This document shows, one piece after another, positions 1 to 10,412 of a stretch of 64,000 nt of DNA. This stretch comes from Corticibacter populi (GTDB taxonomy: Bacteria; Pseudomonadota; Gammaproteobacteria; Burkholderiales; Burkholderiaceae_C), in assembly GCF_004217315.1 (NCBI RefSeq), contig NZ_SGWR01000002.1:612414-676413 (forward strand), given 5' to 3'. The notes under the pieces are model-generated. The model saw only the letters and a program-made list of their open reading frames with translations, had not been told where the DNA came from and did not search any database. Made by a program: the position numbers and the translations under genes. Numbering within the stretch: position 1 is the first letter of the stretch; the number at the start of each line of letters is the position of its first letter.

Positions 1-831
1 GGTTTGGGCTCGGTGGTGGCGGCCAGCCTGGTGCCGCGGGACAAACAAGCCAGCGCCGTGGCCACCATGTTCCTGGGCCTGACAGTCGCCAACATCGGCG
101 GCGTGCCGGCCGCCACCTGGCTGGGCCAGACGATCGGCTGGCGCATGTCGTTCGCGGCCACCGCCGGGCTCGGCGTGCTGGCCATGCTGGCGCTGCGCCT
201 GGCCCTGCCGCCAGGGGCGCGCGGCCGGGTGCCCAACGTGCGCGCCGAGCTGGCAGTGCTCACGCGCCGGACCGTGCTGCTGGCGCTGGCCACCACGGTG
301 ATGGGGGCCAGCGCCATGTTCACGCTCTACACCTACATCGCGCCCACGCTGGAGCAGCTCAGCGGCGCTTCGCCCTCGTTCATCACGGCCATGCTGGTGC
401 TGGTGGGCGTGGGCTTCACGCTCGGCAACATGGCGGGCGGGCGGCTGGCCGACCGCTGGCCTAATGGCAGCCTGATCGGTTTCCTGACGCTGCTGGCGGT
501 GGTGATGCTGGCCTATCCGTGGCTGGCGGCCAGCCGCACCGGCACGGCTGCCGCGCTGCTGGTCTGGGGCATGGCCGCCTTCGCGGTGGTGCCGCCGCTG
601 CAGATGCGCGTGATGCGCGCCGCGGCCGAGGCACCGGGGCTGGCTTCCTCGGTGAACATCGGCGCCTTCAACCTGGGCAACGCGCTGGGCGCGGCCATTG
701 GCAGCGCGGTGCTCAAGGCCGGCCTGGGCTACCAGGCCGTGCCGCTGGCCGGCGCGGTGGTGGCCCTGCTGGGCCTGGCACTGGCTGTGGGGCAGGCCCT
801 GCAGCAGCGCCAGGATCAGAACGGGTTCTGA
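1..831 (+). CDS. MFS transporter, C-terminal part (5' end outside window)
   Basis: The reading frame is open from the first base and ends at TGA 829-831, so about 276 residues of a larger protein are seen. The sequence is a series of hydrophobic helices rich in Gly and Ala, with a loop (GGRLADRW) matching the conserved MFS inter-helix motif and an AAAEAPGLASSVNIGAFNLGN stretch typical of the DHA1 arabinose-efflux/drug-efflux (AraJ/YdhP) group. Such proteins have 12 helices and about 390 residues, so roughly the first third is missing. It sits 57 bp before the aldo/keto reductase on the same strand, possibly co-transcribed. The substrate cannot be told from the sequence. Confidence 0.85.
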   Translation, partial: GLGSVVAASLVPRDKQASAVATMFLGLTVANIGGVPAATWLGQTIGWRMSFAATAGLGVLAMLALRLALPPGARGRVPNVRAELAVLTRRTVLLALATTVMGASAMFTLYTYIAPTLEQLSGASPSFITAMLVLVGVGFTLGNMAGGRLADRWPNGSLIGFLTLLAVVMLAYPWLAASRTGTAAALLVWGMAAFAVVPPLQMRVMRAAAEAPGLASSVNIGAFNLGNALGAAIGSAVLKAGLGYQAVPLAGAVVALLGLALAVGQALQQRQDQNGF

Positions 832-888
832 CACCGCGCTGCACCAGCCTCTTCCATTCCCATTCGACAATCACAGGAGAACATCGAC

Positions 889-1713
889 ATGAGCACACGC
901 ATTCCCGCCTTCGGCCTGGGCACCTTCCGCCTCAAGGGCCAGGTCGTCATCGACTCGGTACGCAACGCGCTGGAGCTGGGCTACCGGGCCATCGACACGG
1001 CGCAGATCTACGGCAACGAGGCCGAGGTCGGCCAGGCCATTGCCGACTCGGGCGTGGCCCGCGAGGCGCTGTTCCTGACCACCAAGATCTGGACCGACAA
1101 CTACAGCCGAGCAAAGCTGGTGTCCAGCCTGCGCGAGAGCCTGGAGAAGCTGCGCACCGACCATGTCGACCTGACTCTGATCCATTGGCCGGCACCGGCG
1201 CAGCCAGTGCCGCTGGCCGAATACATGGAGGCGCTGGCCGAGGCCAAGGCGCTGGGGTTGACGCGGCAGATCGGCATCTCCAACTTCAACATCGCGCTGA
1301 CCCGCCAGGCCATCGGGGTGGTGGGCCAGGGCGAGATCGCCACCAACCAGATCGAACTCAGCCCTTATCTGCAAAACCGCAGGCTGGCCCGCTTCCTGCA
1401 GGACGAGGGAATCCAGGTCACCTCCTACATGACGCTGGCCTACGGCAAAGTGCTGCAGGACCCGGTACTGGCCGCGATTGCCGCGCGCCACCAGGCGACC
1501 ACCGCACAGGTGGCGCTGGCCTGGGCGATGCAGCTGGGCTATGCGGTGATTCCCTCCTCGACCAGCCGCGAGCATCTGGCCAGCAATCTGCAGGCGCAAC
1601 AGTTGCGCTTGAGCGATGCGGAAATGGCCGAGATCGCCACGCTGGAGCGCGGCGGCCGCGAGATCGACCCGCAGGGCCTGGCGCCCGAATGGGACGTGGA
1701 CACGGCAGCCTGA
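889..1713 (+). CDS. dkgB: Aldo/keto reductase, 2,5-diketo-gluconate reductase B type
   Basis: This 274-residue protein is a cytosolic NADPH-dependent reductase of the aldo/keto reductase superfamily, close in length to E. coli DkgB (267). The catalytic tetrad is visible: Asp in [11 protein letters not shown] with the acid Tyr just after it, Lys in TTKIW and His in LIHWPAP. The C-terminal cofactor segment ([13 protein letters not shown]) is also standard. A good ribosome site (AGGAGA) lies 8 bases before ATG 889. The family reduces small aldehydes such as methylglyoxal as well as diketogluconate, so the true substrate is uncertain. It probably follows the MFS gene in one transcript and is closed by the hairpin at 1720-1751. 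Confidence 0.9.
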   Translation: MSTRIPAFGLGTFRLKGQVVIDSVRNALELGYRAIDTAQIYGNEAEVGQAIADSGVAREALFLTTKIWTDNYSRAKLVSSLRESLEKLRTDHVDLTLIHWPAPAQPVPLAEYMEALAEAKALGLTRQIGISNFNIALTRQAIGVVGQGEIATNQIELSPYLQNRRLARFLQDEGIQVTSYMTLAYGKVLQDPVLAAIAARHQATTAQVALAWAMQLGYAVIPSSTSREHLASNLQAQQLRLSDAEMAEIATLERGGREIDPQGLAPEWDVDTAA

Positions 1714-1719
1714 ACACCC

Positions 1720-1751
1720 GTCCGTCCGGCCAACCGCTCGGCCGGACGGAC
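1720..1751. terminator. Hairpin between convergent dkgB and alr
   Basis: GTCCGTCCGGCC (1720-1731) pairs perfectly with GGCCGGACGGAC (1740-1751) across an 8-base loop. It lies in the 71-bp gap between two converging genes. There is no clear T-run on either side, so termination is inferred from position and stem strength. Confidence 0.6.
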
Positions 1752-1784
1752 AGACCAGGCCAAGGGCCGTCAACGGGCCGCGGC

Positions 1785-2912
1785 TCAGTCCTGCAGCGGC
1801 TCGATCTCGAAGGGCACGCGCGGCGCCACCGCGCACATCAGCTCATAGCCGAGTGTCTGCGCATGCGCGGCGACCTCGTCGATGGGCAGCCACTGGCCGC
1901 CGTGCGTGGCGCTGGCGCGGCCCCACAGCACCACCTCGCTGCCAAAGCCGCTGGCGTGACCGGCGGCAATGGGCGCCGTCAGATCCACCGCCAGCATGTC
2001 CATGCTGACGCGCCCGAGCGTGCGCGTGCGCACGCCATCAACCAGCACCGGCGTGCCGGTATCGCAGATGCGCGGGTAGCCGTCGGCATAGCCGCAGGCG
2101 ACGATGCCGATGCGCATCGGCACCTCGGCCGTGAAGCGCGAGCCATAGCCCACAGTGTCGCCCGGCTGCAGCTGTTGCGTGTCGATGATGCGGCTGCGCA
2201 GGCTCATGGCCGGCTGCAGTCCCCAGCGCTCGATGCTGCCGGCCGGGTAGTCGGGCGAGCTGCCATAGAGCGCGATGCCGGCGCGCACCCAATCCTGGCT
2301 GACGCCGGGCTGCGCGCCAAAACGCAGGATGGCGGCGCTGTTGCAGATGCTGCGCTCGCCGGGCAGGCCGTCGGTGGCCTCGCGGAACACCGCCAGCTGC
2401 CGTTCGATGCCGGGCTCGCCGTCGGCATCGCTGAAATGCATCATCAGCGAAATCTCCTCGACCTGCGGCAGTGCCGACAGGCGCGCCCAGGCGGTGCGGT
2501 AACGCGCCGGCGTGAAGCCCAGCCGGTTCATGCCGCCATTGAGCTTGAGGAACACGCGGTGCGGCGCATGCGTCTTGTGCGCGGCCAGCCAGTCGATCTG
2601 CTGGTCGCAGTGCACGGCATGCCAGATTCCCAGCCGCGAGCAGATCTCCAGGTCGCGCGGCTCGAACACGCCTTCGAGCAGCACGATGGGGCCACGCCAG
2701 CCGAGCGCACGCACGCGCTCGGCCTCCTGCAGATCCAGCAGTGCAAAGCCGTCGGCGCCGCGCAGCGGCTCGTAGACCCGTTCGATGCCATGGCCATAGG
2801 CATTGGCCTTGACGACCGCCCAGACCTTGACGTCCGGCACCTGCCGGCGCACCGCTTGCAGGTTGTGGCGCACGGCGCCCTGGTGAACGATGGCTTGGAT
2901 GGGACGGGGCAT
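1785..2912 (-). CDS. alr: Alanine racemase
   Basis: This 375-residue PLP enzyme interconverts L- and D-alanine for peptidoglycan. The PLP lysine lies in the family motif [10 protein letters not shown] near the N-terminus and the second catalytic base, a Tyr, is in VGYGSRFTA in the C-terminal beta domain. The start at 2912 gives the usual N-terminus ([18 protein letters not shown]); the frame stays open upstream to 3182 but that part overlaps lplT and looks non-coding. It is divergent from lplT with about 210 bp between starts, a pairing I recognise from other betaproteobacteria. Alr and the catabolic DadX cannot be separated by sequence alone; no dadA is nearby. Confidence 0.93.
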   Translation of the reverse strand: MPRPIQAIVHQGAVRHNLQAVRRQVPDVKVWAVVKANAYGHGIERVYEPLRGADGFALLDLQEAERVRALGWRGPIVLLEGVFEPRDLEICSRLGIWHAVHCDQQIDWLAAHKTHAPHRVFLKLNGGMNRLGFTPARYRTAWARLSALPQVEEISLMMHFSDADGEPGIERQLAVFREATDGLPGERSICNSAAILRFGAQPGVSQDWVRAGIALYGSSPDYPAGSIERWGLQPAMSLRSRIIDTQQLQPGDTVGYGSRFTAEVPMRIGIVACGYADGYPRICDTGTPVLVDGVRTRTLGRVSMDMLAVDLTAPIAAGHASGFGSEVVLWGRASATHGGQWLPIDEVAAHAQTLGYELMCAVAPRVPFEIEPLQD

Positions 2913-3123
2913 GATGGCAGGTGGTCCGAAAGACTGGGCACGGGAACAGACGCTGCGGCCGGTGCAGCAACCGGTGCGGAAACAACGGCGTGGACGCGCT
3001 TGCAAACCGGCCGCGGGCGCCTGTTCAAAACCCGAAATGGCGACAGGCGATATTGTGCACCCGGTCATGGCCGCGTGATATAACCGAACGCTTTGCTCAC
3101 CACAGCTCCCCCATCCAGCCTCG

Positions 3124-4434
3124 ATGAAGCCCGGTTTCTCCACCATCATGTCCGCCCAGTTCTTCAGCTCGCTGGCGGACAATGCCTTGTTCGTGGTGGC
3201 CGTCGAGCTGCTGCGCCGCAGCGCCGCGCACGAATGGCAAAGTGCCGCGCTGGTGCCGATGTTCGCGCTCTTCTATGTGTTGCTGGCCCCTTTCGTGGGC
3301 GCCTTTGCCGATGCGCGCCCCAAGGGCGGCGTCATGTTCATGAGCAATACCATCAAGCTGGTCGGCTGCCTGCTGATGATGTATGGCTCGCACCCGCTGC
3401 TCTCCTACGCCATCGTGGGCCTGGGCGCGGCGGCCTACTCGCCGGCCAAGTACGGCATCCTCACCGAGCTCTTGCCGCCCTCGCTGCTGGTCAAGGCCAA
3501 TGGCTGGATCGAGGGTCTGACCATCAGCTCGATCATCCTCGGCGTGGTGCTCGGCGGCCTGCTCGTCAGCGACAGCCTCTACCTGTGGCTGCTGGAGCTG
3601 GGCATCCCCGGCTTCACGCTGGCCTTCCACGATTCGGTGCAGGCAGCGCTGGGGGTGATCGTGCTGATCTACGCGCTGGCCGCCGGCATCAACATCTTCA
3701 TCCCGCGCACCGCCGCCCGGCTGCGCCCCATGTGGAAGGGCAGCAACCTGGGCGTGGTCGGCAGCATGCAGGCGCTGATGCGCGACTTCCTGCACTCCAA
3801 CAACCGGCTCTGGCAGGACAAGCTCGGCCAGATCTCGCTGGCCACCACCACGCTGTTCTGGGGCGCCTCGGGCAATCTGCGCTACATCGTGCTGGCCTGG
3901 AGCGCGCTGGTGCTGGGGCTGAACACCACGCAGTCGTCCTCGCTGCTGGGCGTGGTGGCCATCGGCACCGCTGTCGGCGCGGTGGTCTCGTCGGCCCGCG
4001 TCAAGCTCGAACACGCCACCAGCGTGCTGCCGGTGGCCACCGCCATGGGCCTGGTGGTGATTCTGATGCACTGGGTCGACAGCCTCTACCTGGCCATTCC
4101 CATCCTGGTGCTGGTGGGCGTGCTCGGCGGCTACATGGTGGTGCCGATGAATGCGCTGCTGCAACACCGGGGCCACTCGCTGATGGGTGCCGGCCGCTCC
4201 ATTGCCGTGCAGAACTTCAACGAGCAGGCCTGCATCCTGCTGCTGGGCATCGTCTATGCCACCGCCACGAAGCTGGGCCTGTCGGCGCGTGCGGCCATGA
4301 CCTCGTTCGGCGTGATGGTGCTGCTGCTGATGATGGGCATCGACCTCTGGCATCGCCGCAACCTGCGCCGCCATGGCGAGGCCATCTCCCATGACCTGGA
4401 GATGATCCGCCAGGACCACCATCGCCAGGATTGA
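3124..4434 (+). CDS. lplT: Lysophospholipid transporter LplT
   Basis: This 436-residue MFS protein has about 12 membrane helices and the LplT hallmarks: an N-terminus [21 protein letters not shown]-like segment, the conserved [11 protein letters not shown] and [14 protein letters not shown] motifs, and [13 protein letters not shown]. LplT flips lysophospholipids such as lyso-PE across the inner membrane for re-acylation by Aas. No aas gene is in this window. The start lies 211 bp from that of the divergent alr. The next gene (murU-like) starts 33 bp downstream and may be co-transcribed. Confidence 0.92.
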   Translation: MKPGFSTIMSAQFFSSLADNALFVVAVELLRRSAAHEWQSAALVPMFALFYVLLAPFVGAFADARPKGGVMFMSNTIKLVGCLLMMYGSHPLLSYAIVGLGAAAYSPAKYGILTELLPPSLLVKANGWIEGLTISSIILGVVLGGLLVSDSLYLWLLELGIPGFTLAFHDSVQAALGVIVLIYALAAGINIFIPRTAARLRPMWKGSNLGVVGSMQALMRDFLHSNNRLWQDKLGQISLATTTLFWGASGNLRYIVLAWSALVLGLNTTQSSSLLGVVAIGTAVGAVVSSARVKLEHATSVLPVATAMGLVVILMHWVDSLYLAIPILVLVGVLGGYMVVPMNALLQHRGHSLMGAGRSIAVQNFNEQACILLLGIVYATATKLGLSARAAMTSFGVMVLLLMMGIDLWHRRNLRRHGEAISHDLEMIRQDHHRQD

Positions 4435-4467
4435 GCGGCCCCGCACAGCCCTTCGCCCTCCCGCTCC

Positions 4468-5289
4468 ATGTCCACACCGCTGCCTCCCCTGCATCCACCG
4501 GCTGCCGCGATGATCCTGGCCGCCGGCCGGGGCGAGCGCATGCGGCCGCTCACCGACCACACGCCCAAGCCGCTGCTGGCCGTGCAGGGCAAGCCGCTGA
4601 TGCAATGGCACCTGGAGGCGCTGCAGGCCGCAGGCATCGCATCGGCCGTGATCAACACCGGCTGGCTGGGCCAGCAGGTGGCCGAGCGCTGGGGCGCAGG
4701 CTTCGGCACAGACTTCGGCGCAGCCCATCCCGATCACCCGGCATTGGCGCTGCACTACTCGCGCGAGGAACGCGATTTCGGCGGCGGCATCGAGACCGCC
4801 GGGGGCATTGCACGCGCGCTGCCACTGCTCGATGACAGCTTCTGGCTGGTGGCGGGCGATGTGTTCGTGCCGCAATGGCGCTTTGACGAGGCACTGCGCC
4901 GCCGCTTCGCCGCCGGCGAGGCGCTGGCACACCTGTGGCTGGTACCCAACCCGCCGCACCACCCGCGCGGCGACTTCGTGCTCGGCGCCGACGGACTGGC
5001 ACGGCCGGCGCATGGGGCGTCAAGCCACGAAGAAGCGGCCAGGACCAGCCCGCCCAGCCTCACCTACAGCACCATTGCGCTGCTGCGCAAGGCCTTGTTC
5101 CAGCCACCCTGGTGCAGCATCCCGGCCGGCAATCCGGCCGGCGTCGCCGCGCCGCTCGGGCCGCTGCTCTTCAAGGCGGCAGCGGCCGGCCGCGTCAGCG
5201 CCAGCCTCTACACGGGCGACTGGACCGATGTCGGCACGCCCGAGCGCCTGCAAAGCCTCGATCTGCAGACTCCCAGCCACGGCCGCTGA
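4468..5289 (+). CDS. murU: Nucleotidyltransferase, probable MurNAc-1-phosphate uridylyltransferase
   Basis: This 273-residue protein carries the sugar-nucleotide transferase signature MILAAGRGERMRPLT followed by TPKPLLAVQGKPLM, as in MurU, which makes UDP-MurNAc from MurNAc-1-phosphate in the peptidoglycan recycling route that bypasses de novo synthesis. The Asp metal ligands (AGDVF) and the end motif WTDVGTPERL are present. It is about 35-50 residues longer than Pseudomonas MurU, partly from a Pro-rich N-terminal extension; an in-frame ATG at 4510 would give the standard start. The usual partner kinase amgK is not adjacent. A related role in another NDP-sugar pathway is possible. Confidence 0.75.
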   Translation: MSTPLPPLHPPAAAMILAAGRGERMRPLTDHTPKPLLAVQGKPLMQWHLEALQAAGIASAVINTGWLGQQVAERWGAGFGTDFGAAHPDHPALALHYSREERDFGGGIETAGGIARALPLLDDSFWLVAGDVFVPQWRFDEALRRRFAAGEALAHLWLVPNPPHHPRGDFVLGADGLARPAHGASSHEEAARTSPPSLTYSTIALLRKALFQPPWCSIPAGNPAGVAAPLGPLLFKAAAAGRVSASLYTGDWTDVGTPERLQSLDLQTPSHGR

Positions 5290-5323
5290 ACAGCAGGAGC
5301 GGCGCGACGCGGCGCAAACCCGC

Positions 5324-6229
5324 TCAGCGCGTGTATCGCAGCGCGCGCGGCTCGCGCGCCAGGCCCCACAGCTGCAGACCGGCCGTCTCGGCAACCTGGA
5401 TGGCCAGCGAGGTGGGCGCCGAGATGGTGGCGAGCAGAGGTACCGAAAGACGGGCGCATTTGCGCACCAGTTCGTAGCTGGCGCGGCTGGACATGACCAC
5501 GAAGCCCCGCTGCGGCCAGGGCTGGCCGCCTTGACCAACATCGCCGGCCATGACGCGGGCGCCGAGCAGCTTGTCGAGCGCATTGTGACGGCCCACGTCT
5601 TCGTACACGGCCACCAGCTCACCGTCGATGCCGGCATAGGCAGCGGCATGGACGGCACCGGTCGCGCGGTTAAGCACCTGCCACGCCGGCATGGCCGCCA
5701 ATGCCTTGAAGATGGTCTGCGGCGTGATCTGTGCCAGCCACGGCGGTGGCGTGCGCGGCTCGGGCACCAGGTCGAGGGCCTGCAGGCTGTCAATGCCGCA
5801 GACGCCACACCCGGTGCGCCCGGCCAGGCTGCGGCGGCGCTCCTTGAGCCGCATGAAGGCGCTGCTGGCGATCTCCAGCCGCACCTCGACGGCAGGCACC
5901 TCCACCTGCTCAAGCATCGCCTGTGGCCCTTGCGGCGCATCGCCGCAGGCATCGACACTGGCCACCTCGATGCCATAGCAATCGGCGGGGCGCTCGATGA
6001 TGCCTTCACTGAGCGCAAAGCCCAGCGCCAGCTCGGGCAGGTCCTGCGGGGTGCACATCAACACCACATGCGAAATGCCGTTGAACACCAGGGCCACCGG
6101 CACCTCGGCAACGACCTGATCATCCGTCCAGGGCGCGACCTCGTCGCGAACATGGCGCTGTACCGGCACCGTCACCAGCGGGGGCGGCAGCGCCGCGGCA
6201 TCTTCCTCGGTCAAGACGGCATTCTCCAT
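5324..6229 (-). CDS. fdhD: Formate dehydrogenase sulfurtransferase accessory protein FdhD
   Basis: This 301-residue cytosolic protein belongs to FdhD, which passes sulfur from IscS to the molybdenum of the bis-MGD cofactor and is essential for formate dehydrogenase activity. The key CxxC is seen at residues 141-144 (TGCGVCGIDSL), and the C-terminal RASYELVRK and IQVAETAGLQLWGLAR segments are typical. The start at 6229 gives MENAVLTEED; the frame is open further upstream but without family similarity. It is convergent with murU and lies at the left edge of the molybdenum cofactor/formate dehydrogenase island, which supports the role. Confidence 0.93.
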   Translation of the reverse strand: MENAVLTEEDAAALPPPLVTVPVQRHVRDEVAPWTDDQVVAEVPVALVFNGISHVVLMCTPQDLPELALGFALSEGIIERPADCYGIEVASVDACGDAPQGPQAMLEQVEVPAVEVRLEIASSAFMRLKERRRSLAGRTGCGVCGIDSLQALDLVPEPRTPPPWLAQITPQTIFKALAAMPAWQVLNRATGAVHAAAYAGIDGELVAVYEDVGRHNALDKLLGARVMAGDVGQGGQPWPQRGFVVMSSRASYELVRKCARLSVPLLATISAPTSLAIQVAETAGLQLWGLAREPRALRYTR

Positions 6230-6350
6230 GCAGGGTCGGCAAAGTGGTTGATCGAAGGGCGATTGTCGCACTGCCCTCCCGATCTGCGCTGCCGGTCTGC
6301 CATGTGCCCCGGCACGGCGTCGGCATACGCGGAGCCTGCCCAGGCAGGGC

Positions 6351-6644
6351 TCACGAACCGCTTTCCGCGGTCCCGGTGTTGGCCGGGGCGCCCTCGCCAT
6401 CGCCCGATCCCGGCGCCGGCGCTTCCGCAGGCGGGGCATTCTGCAAGTCGTCCGGCGCGCTCGGGTGGGTGGTGCCGTCTTCGCCGGACTGCTCCGGTGC
6501 TGGTGCTGGTGCGGGGACGGTCTTGGGAGCTGCCGGTGGCTCCGGCGCCACGCTGCTGGAATTGCTGCCGTCGCAGCCAGCCACAGTCAGCAATGCAGCG
6601 GCGGATGCCGCCGCCAGCGAGCGGGAAAGCGTGAAAAATGCCAT
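6351..6644 (-). CDS. Small proline-rich lipoprotein, function unknown
   Basis: This 97-residue protein begins with a classical lipoprotein signal: charged start, hydrophobic Ala/Leu run and lipobox LTVAGC with the acylated Cys near residue 24. The mature part is low-complexity, rich in Pro, Ala, Glu and Asp, with no recognisable domain. A strong ribosome site (AGGAGGT) lies 7 bases before the ATG, which supports real translation. It sits upstream of fdhD on the same strand with a 121-bp gap. I see nothing that ties it to formate metabolism; it may be an unrelated envelope protein. Confidence 0.75.
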   Translation of the reverse strand: MAFFTLSRSLAAASAAALLTVAGCDGSNSSSVAPEPPAAPKTVPAPAPAPEQSGEDGTTHPSAPDDLQNAPPAEAPAPGSGDGEGAPANTGTAESGS

Positions 6645-6828
6645 GGAAAGACCTCCTGTGCGACGGCGCCGGCCGGGCTGGCGTCCGTGCGGTTGTTGAA
6701 ACCGAAGCTTGATCTGTTCACGGCCAGGCGCGGAATCGCTGCCGGGCGGCCCGCGAAAAGACCGTCGGGAGGTTTTAACTGCCTCGGCCGGTTTTGGCCA
6801 CCTTGCCGGCGCGATTGCCGGCATTGGC

Positions 6829-7380
6829 CTACACCGATGCGCCTGTCTGGCGCGCCGCCAGCTGCGCCAGCCACCACCGCTGCAGGGCCGGCACCTCGGG
6901 CGGCAGGGTCTGCCCCAGTTCGGCGGCAAACTGCTGCCACTCGCCCAGGAAACGCCGGTCCAGCGCGGTCAGCAGCGGCACGCCCGCCTCGACCACGGCG
7001 GCCATTTCCTGGCGCAGTCCCCCGCCTTCCACCTCCAGCTTGCCGAAACGGTTGGCGACGACCAGATCCGGCCGTTCAACCAGCGCGCGCCGCAGCACCG
7101 CGCTGGCCTCGGCCACGCCGGCCGCGTCCAGGCAACAGGATGCCGAACCCTTGCCGAGCGACTGGGAAATCAGGTAGCGCCGGCCCTGCTCGATGTCCAC
7201 CAGCTCCATGTGGCGCTGGCACTGACCGCCCGATACCGGATCGGGCAGTTCCACCTCCGAGACCTGCAGCAACCCGCGCACGCGCCAGCCCTGCCGGCGC
7301 GCCCATGCGACGAAGTCGTGCAGCACGGGCTCTGCAATGCCATGCCCGTCATGCAATACGGCAGCCAGGGATGCTGTCAT
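6829..7380 (-). CDS. DUF2478 protein (molybdenum-associated)
   Basis: This 183-residue protein resembles the DUF2478 family: an N-terminal AAVLHDGHG, a following helix and RGLLQ, a central Ser/Cys-rich SASCCLD turn and the segment [19 protein letters not shown], matching the conserved (D)LLVVNKFGKLEAEGGG pattern. The family is related to P-loop nucleotide kinases (DUF265/THEP1-like) and is often next to molybdate transport or cofactor genes; its biochemical role is not established. It is divergent from moaC with a 114-bp gap, which fits a role in molybdenum metabolism by association only. Confidence 0.7.
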   Translation of the reverse strand: MTASLAAVLHDGHGIAEPVLHDFVAWARRQGWRVRGLLQVSEVELPDPVSGGQCQRHMELVDIEQGRRYLISQSLGKGSASCCLDAAGVAEASAVLRRALVERPDLVVANRFGKLEVEGGGLRQEMAAVVEAGVPLLTALDRRFLGEWQQFAAELGQTLPPEVPALQRWWLAQLAARQTGASV

Positions 7381-7494
7381 GGAACGCCTTTCTGGAGTCG
7401 GTTCTGCCCGGAATGTTACGGCGAAAAACGCTCGTCGGCGCAAAGCGGCATCTGCTACAGTCGGTCGGCCCGCAGCCCTCCCGCACCCACGCGC

Positions 7495-8034
7495 ATGACT
7501 TCCCAGGATCCCCCCAAGACCGCTCCGGCCACCCAGCCGCTTTCCCATTTCGATGCCCAGGGCCAGGCCTGGATGGTGGATGTGGGGCACAAGAGTGCCA
7601 CCCACCGAAAGGCCGTGGCCGAAGGCAGCATCCAGCTCTCGGCCGCCACCTTCGCCGCGCTGAAGAATCCGCAGGATGCCAGCCCCAAGGGCGACGTGCT
7701 GGGCGTGGCGCGCATTGCCGCCATCCAGGGCGCCAAGCAGACCGCCGCCCTCATTCCGCTGTGCCATCCGCTGCCCCTGACACACCTGAGCGTCGCCTTT
7801 GCGCTGGACGAGGTACAGCAGCGCGTGCGCATCGAGGTGACGGCCGAGACCGTCGGCAAAACCGGGGTGGAAATGGAAGCGCTGACCGGCGCCTCGGTGG
7901 GCCTGCTGACGATCTACGACATGCTCAAGGCCATCGACAAAGGCATGGTGATCGAGCGCATTGCCCTGGTGAGCAAGCAAGGCGGCAAAAGCGGCGCCTG
8001 GGCGCGGGACTCAGGCCCCTCGGACCCCGCCTGA
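7495..8034 (+). CDS. moaC: Cyclic pyranopterin monophosphate synthase MoaC
   Basis: This 179-residue protein carries out the second half of the first step of molybdenum cofactor synthesis, turning the MoaA product into cyclic pyranopterin monophosphate. Family motifs are intact: [36 protein letters not shown] and [20 protein letters not shown]. The chosen ATG 7495 adds about 18 residues before the conserved part compared with E. coli MoaC (161). The last 24 bases overlap the end of moeB on the other strand. Transcription probably starts in the short gap shared with the DUF2478 gene. Confidence 0.95.
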   Translation: MTSQDPPKTAPATQPLSHFDAQGQAWMVDVGHKSATHRKAVAEGSIQLSAATFAALKNPQDASPKGDVLGVARIAAIQGAKQTAALIPLCHPLPLTHLSVAFALDEVQQRVRIEVTAETVGKTGVEMEALTGASVGLLTIYDMLKAIDKGMVIERIALVSKQGGKSGAWARDSGPSDPA

Positions 8035-8826
8035 AGCCTGCGGAGCCGCTTGCGCCGGCAGGGGCGACGCGCCAGCGGCCTCCCGCGCGCCGCACACCGG
8101 GCAGCCCGGCTGTCTGGTCAAGCCCAAGCTCTGCGTACCGGTCTCCAGCGCATTGAACAGCACCAGCTGCCCGCAGGCCACGGTGCCGATGCCCAGCAGC
8201 AACTTGAGCGCTTCGGCGGCCTGCGCGGTGCCCACCATGCCCACCAGCGGCGCGAACACGCCAAAGGTGGCGCAGGCGCCATCGTCGGCCAAGCCCTCGC
8301 CGAACAGGCAGGCGTAGCATGGCGAATCGACACGACGCGGCTCGAATACGCTCAGTTGCCCTTCGAAGCGCGTGGCCGCCCCCATCACCAGCGGCGTGCC
8401 GGTGGCCACACTGGCGCGGTTGATGGCATGGCGCGTGGCGAAGTTGTCGCTGCAGTCGAGCACCACGTCGCAATTGGCCAGCAGCTCGCGCAGCCGGGTC
8501 TCGTCCAGCCGCTCGACCAGCGCGCGCAGCTGGATGTCCGGGTTCTGCCCGGCCAGGCGGCGCGCCAGCACCTCAGCCTTGGGGTGGCCGAGATCCTGCG
8601 GTCCAAAGAGAATCTGCCGCTGCAGGTTGGAGGCCTCCACCACATCATCGTCGGCCAGCCAGAGCCGCCCGACGCCACTGGCGGCCAGATAGGCCGCCGC
8701 GGCATGGCCGAGGCCGCCGCAGCCCACCACCAGCACCGTGCTGGCCAGCAGGCGTTCCTGCCCGTCGATGTCGATGCCATCGAGCAGGATGTGGCGCGCG
8801 TAGCGCAGCAGTTGCTTGTCGTCCAT
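8011..8826 (-). CDS. moeB: Molybdopterin-synthase adenylyltransferase MoeB
   Basis: This 271-residue ThiF/MoeB/HesA protein activates the MoaD C-terminal Gly-Gly by adenylation. Seen are the nucleotide loop [15 protein letters not shown], the [13 protein letters not shown] motif, [13 protein letters not shown], and two zinc CxxC pairs (CYAC and CPVC). There is no rhodanese domain at the C-terminus, so it is a MoeB rather than MoeZ type. It could also serve ThiS. It is last in a minus-strand moaA-mobB-moeB run (37 bp after mobB) and its 3' end overlaps moaC. Confidence 0.9.
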   Translation of the reverse strand: MDDKQLLRYARHILLDGIDIDGQERLLASTVLVVGCGGLGHAAAAYLAASGVGRLWLADDDVVEASNLQRQILFGPQDLGHPKAEVLARRLAGQNPDIQLRALVERLDETRLRELLANCDVVLDCSDNFATRHAINRASVATGTPLVMGAATRFEGQLSVFEPRRVDSPCYACLFGEGLADDGACATFGVFAPLVGMVGTAQAAEALKLLLGIGTVACGQLVLFNALETGTQSLGLTRQPGCPVCGAREAAGASPLPAQAAPQASGGVRGA

Positions 8827-8862
8827 GATTGCCCCCGTGCGTCGATGCGTCCGGCTCGCCCG

Positions 8863-9417
8863 TCAGCGTGGGGCCAGGCCCTGGTGGCGGCAGATGAAAT
8901 CGGCCACGGCCGCCACCTCGTTGAGCGGCAGCCAGGCCAGCGACTGTGGCGCGCCGGGCAGCCGGGGGCCATCACTGGCGACGGCGACGCAGTCGAAGTC
9001 CGGCTGCGCATGCAGCGGCGGCTGCCCCAAGGCGGGCCGGAACACCTCGATGCGCGGGATGGCTTCCTGCTTGAAGCCTTCGACCAGCGTCAGATCGGCC
9101 GGAGCCAGCCGTGCCAGTTGCTCGGCCAGGGAGGGTTCGGGCCGGTCGCGCAGCTCGTGCGCGATGGCAAAGCGATAGGGCGAGGCGACCATCACCTCCT
9201 GCGCGCCGGCGGCGCGGAAACGGGCGCTGTCCTTGCCCGGCGGCTCGAGCGGGATGTCGTGGTGGCTGTGCTTGATGACATTCACCCGCAGGCCGCGGGC
9301 CAGCAGAATGGGCAGCATGGCCTCGATCAGCGTGGTCTTGCCGCTGCCCGAGCGGCCGGCCAGACCGAACACACCGGCCAGGCGGGCCGCATCCACCGAT
9401 TCGCGCGCCACGTTCAT
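8863..9417 (-). CDS. mobB: Molybdopterin-guanine dinucleotide biosynthesis adaptor MobB
   Basis: This 184-residue GTP-binding protein assists MobA in attaching GMP to molybdopterin. The P-loop ([13 protein letters not shown]) is at about residues 18-30, followed by [10 protein letters not shown], the MobB-type switch, and [10 protein letters not shown]. Its ATG 9417 overlaps the moaA stop (ATGA at 9417-9414), so it is probably translationally coupled to moaA. Its partner MobA is encoded as a fusion with MoaE at 11026-12108. Confidence 0.92.
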   Translation of the reverse strand: MNVARESVDAARLAGVFGLAGRSGSGKTTLIEAMLPILLARGLRVNVIKHSHHDIPLEPPGKDSARFRAAGAQEVMVASPYRFAIAHELRDRPEPSLAEQLARLAPADLTLVEGFKQEAIPRIEVFRPALGQPPLHAQPDFDCVAVASDGPRLPGAPQSLAWLPLNEVAAVADFICRHQGLAPR

Positions 9418-10412
9418 CCTCCGGTCTGCGACATGAAGCGCACCACGCGCTCGCGCCGGGTGTTGAACTCGTGGCGTTCGGGCTTGGCGGCAATGCCGGC
9501 CTCGATGGCTGCCAGCAGCGCCGCATCGTCGGCGCCCGCGCGCAGCAGGCGCCCGAGCGGCACGCTGTCCTCCTGCCCCAGGCACAGGTGCAGCGTGCCA
9601 TCGACCGTGAGGCGCACGCGGTTGCAGGTCTCGCAGAAGTGGCGCGACATCGGTGTGATGACGCCCAGCACCGACGGCCCGTCGTCCCCGGCCGTCCAGT
9701 AGCGGGCCGGGCCGCTGTCGCTGGTATCGAGCGCCGGCACCAGATCAAAGCGGGCCGCCAGCTCCGCGCCCTGCCTGGTGAGGTCGGCATGCTGGAACTG
9801 CTGGCCGGTGCTGCCGATGGGCATGTTCTCGATCAGCCGCAGGATGAAACCATGCTCGAGCGCATAACGCAGCAGGCGGATCATCTCGGCCTCGGGCATG
9901 TCGGAATTGACCACGCAATTGAGCTTGATGGGCGCAAAGCCGACACGGACGGCCTCGCCCAGGCCTTCGAGCACATCATGCAGGCAGTCGCGCCCGGTGA
10001 TGGCCGCGTATTGGGCGACATCGAGCGTGTCGAGGCTGACGTTGAGCCGCTTCACGCCAGCGGCCCGCAGGCTGGCCGCATGGCGCTTGAGGGTGGTGCC
10101 ATTGGTGGAGAGCGACAGGTCGCGCACCTGCGGCATGGCGGTGATGCGCGCGGCCAGCTCGGCAATCCCGCGGCGCATCAAGGGCTCGCCACCGGTCAGC
10201 CGCACCTTGCTCACGCCCAACTGCACGAAGAGCCCCACCAGTCGCGCCATTTCTTCATGGCGGAGCCAGTGGGCAGGCTCCTCGAAGCCCTTGAAATCCT
10301 TGGGCATGCAATAACTGCAGCGCAGATCGCAGCGGTCCGTGACGGAGACGCGCAGATAGCTGATCCGGCGACCATAGGTGTCGATCAGTTGCGCAGTGGG
10401 GGCATCCATCAT
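9414..10412 (-). CDS. moaA: GTP 3',8-cyclase MoaA
   Basis: This 332-residue radical SAM enzyme opens molybdenum cofactor synthesis by rearranging GTP. The N-terminal cluster motif CDLRCSYC holds Cys28, Cys32 and Cys35; the C-terminal cluster is CETCNRVRL with a third Cys in LHLCLG; and the protein ends in Gly-Gly as usual. The start at 10412 gives nearly the E. coli length (329); an alternative start at 10421 or 10409 cannot be excluded. It heads a minus-strand moaA-mobB-moeB run and is divergent from moaD. Confidence 0.95.
   Translation of the reverse strand: MMDAPTAQLIDTYGRRISYLRVSVTDRCDLRCSYCMPKDFKGFEEPAHWLRHEEMARLVGLFVQLGVSKVRLTGGEPLMRRGIAELAARITAMPQVRDLSLSTNGTTLKRHAASLRAAGVKRLNVSLDTLDVAQYAAITGRDCLHDVLEGLGEAVRVGFAPIKLNCVVNSDMPEAEMIRLLRYALEHGFILRLIENMPIGSTGQQFQHADLTRQGAELAARFDLVPALDTSDSGPARYWTAGDDGPSVLGVITPMSRHFCETCNRVRLTVDGTLHLCLGQEDSVPLGRLLRAGADDAALLAAIEAGIAAKPERHEFNTRRERVVRFMSQTGG

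Noticed and set aside
519-3083. Very long plus-strand open frame (854 codons)
   Set aside because: It is the third frame over the MFS end and dkgB and the antisense of alr; the translation is a Gly/Arg/Pro-rich shadow with no family similarity.
3097-5013. 638-codon minus-strand frame opposite lplT and murU
   Set aside because: High-GC antisense shadow rich in His, Gln and Arg; the plus-strand genes have clear family motifs.
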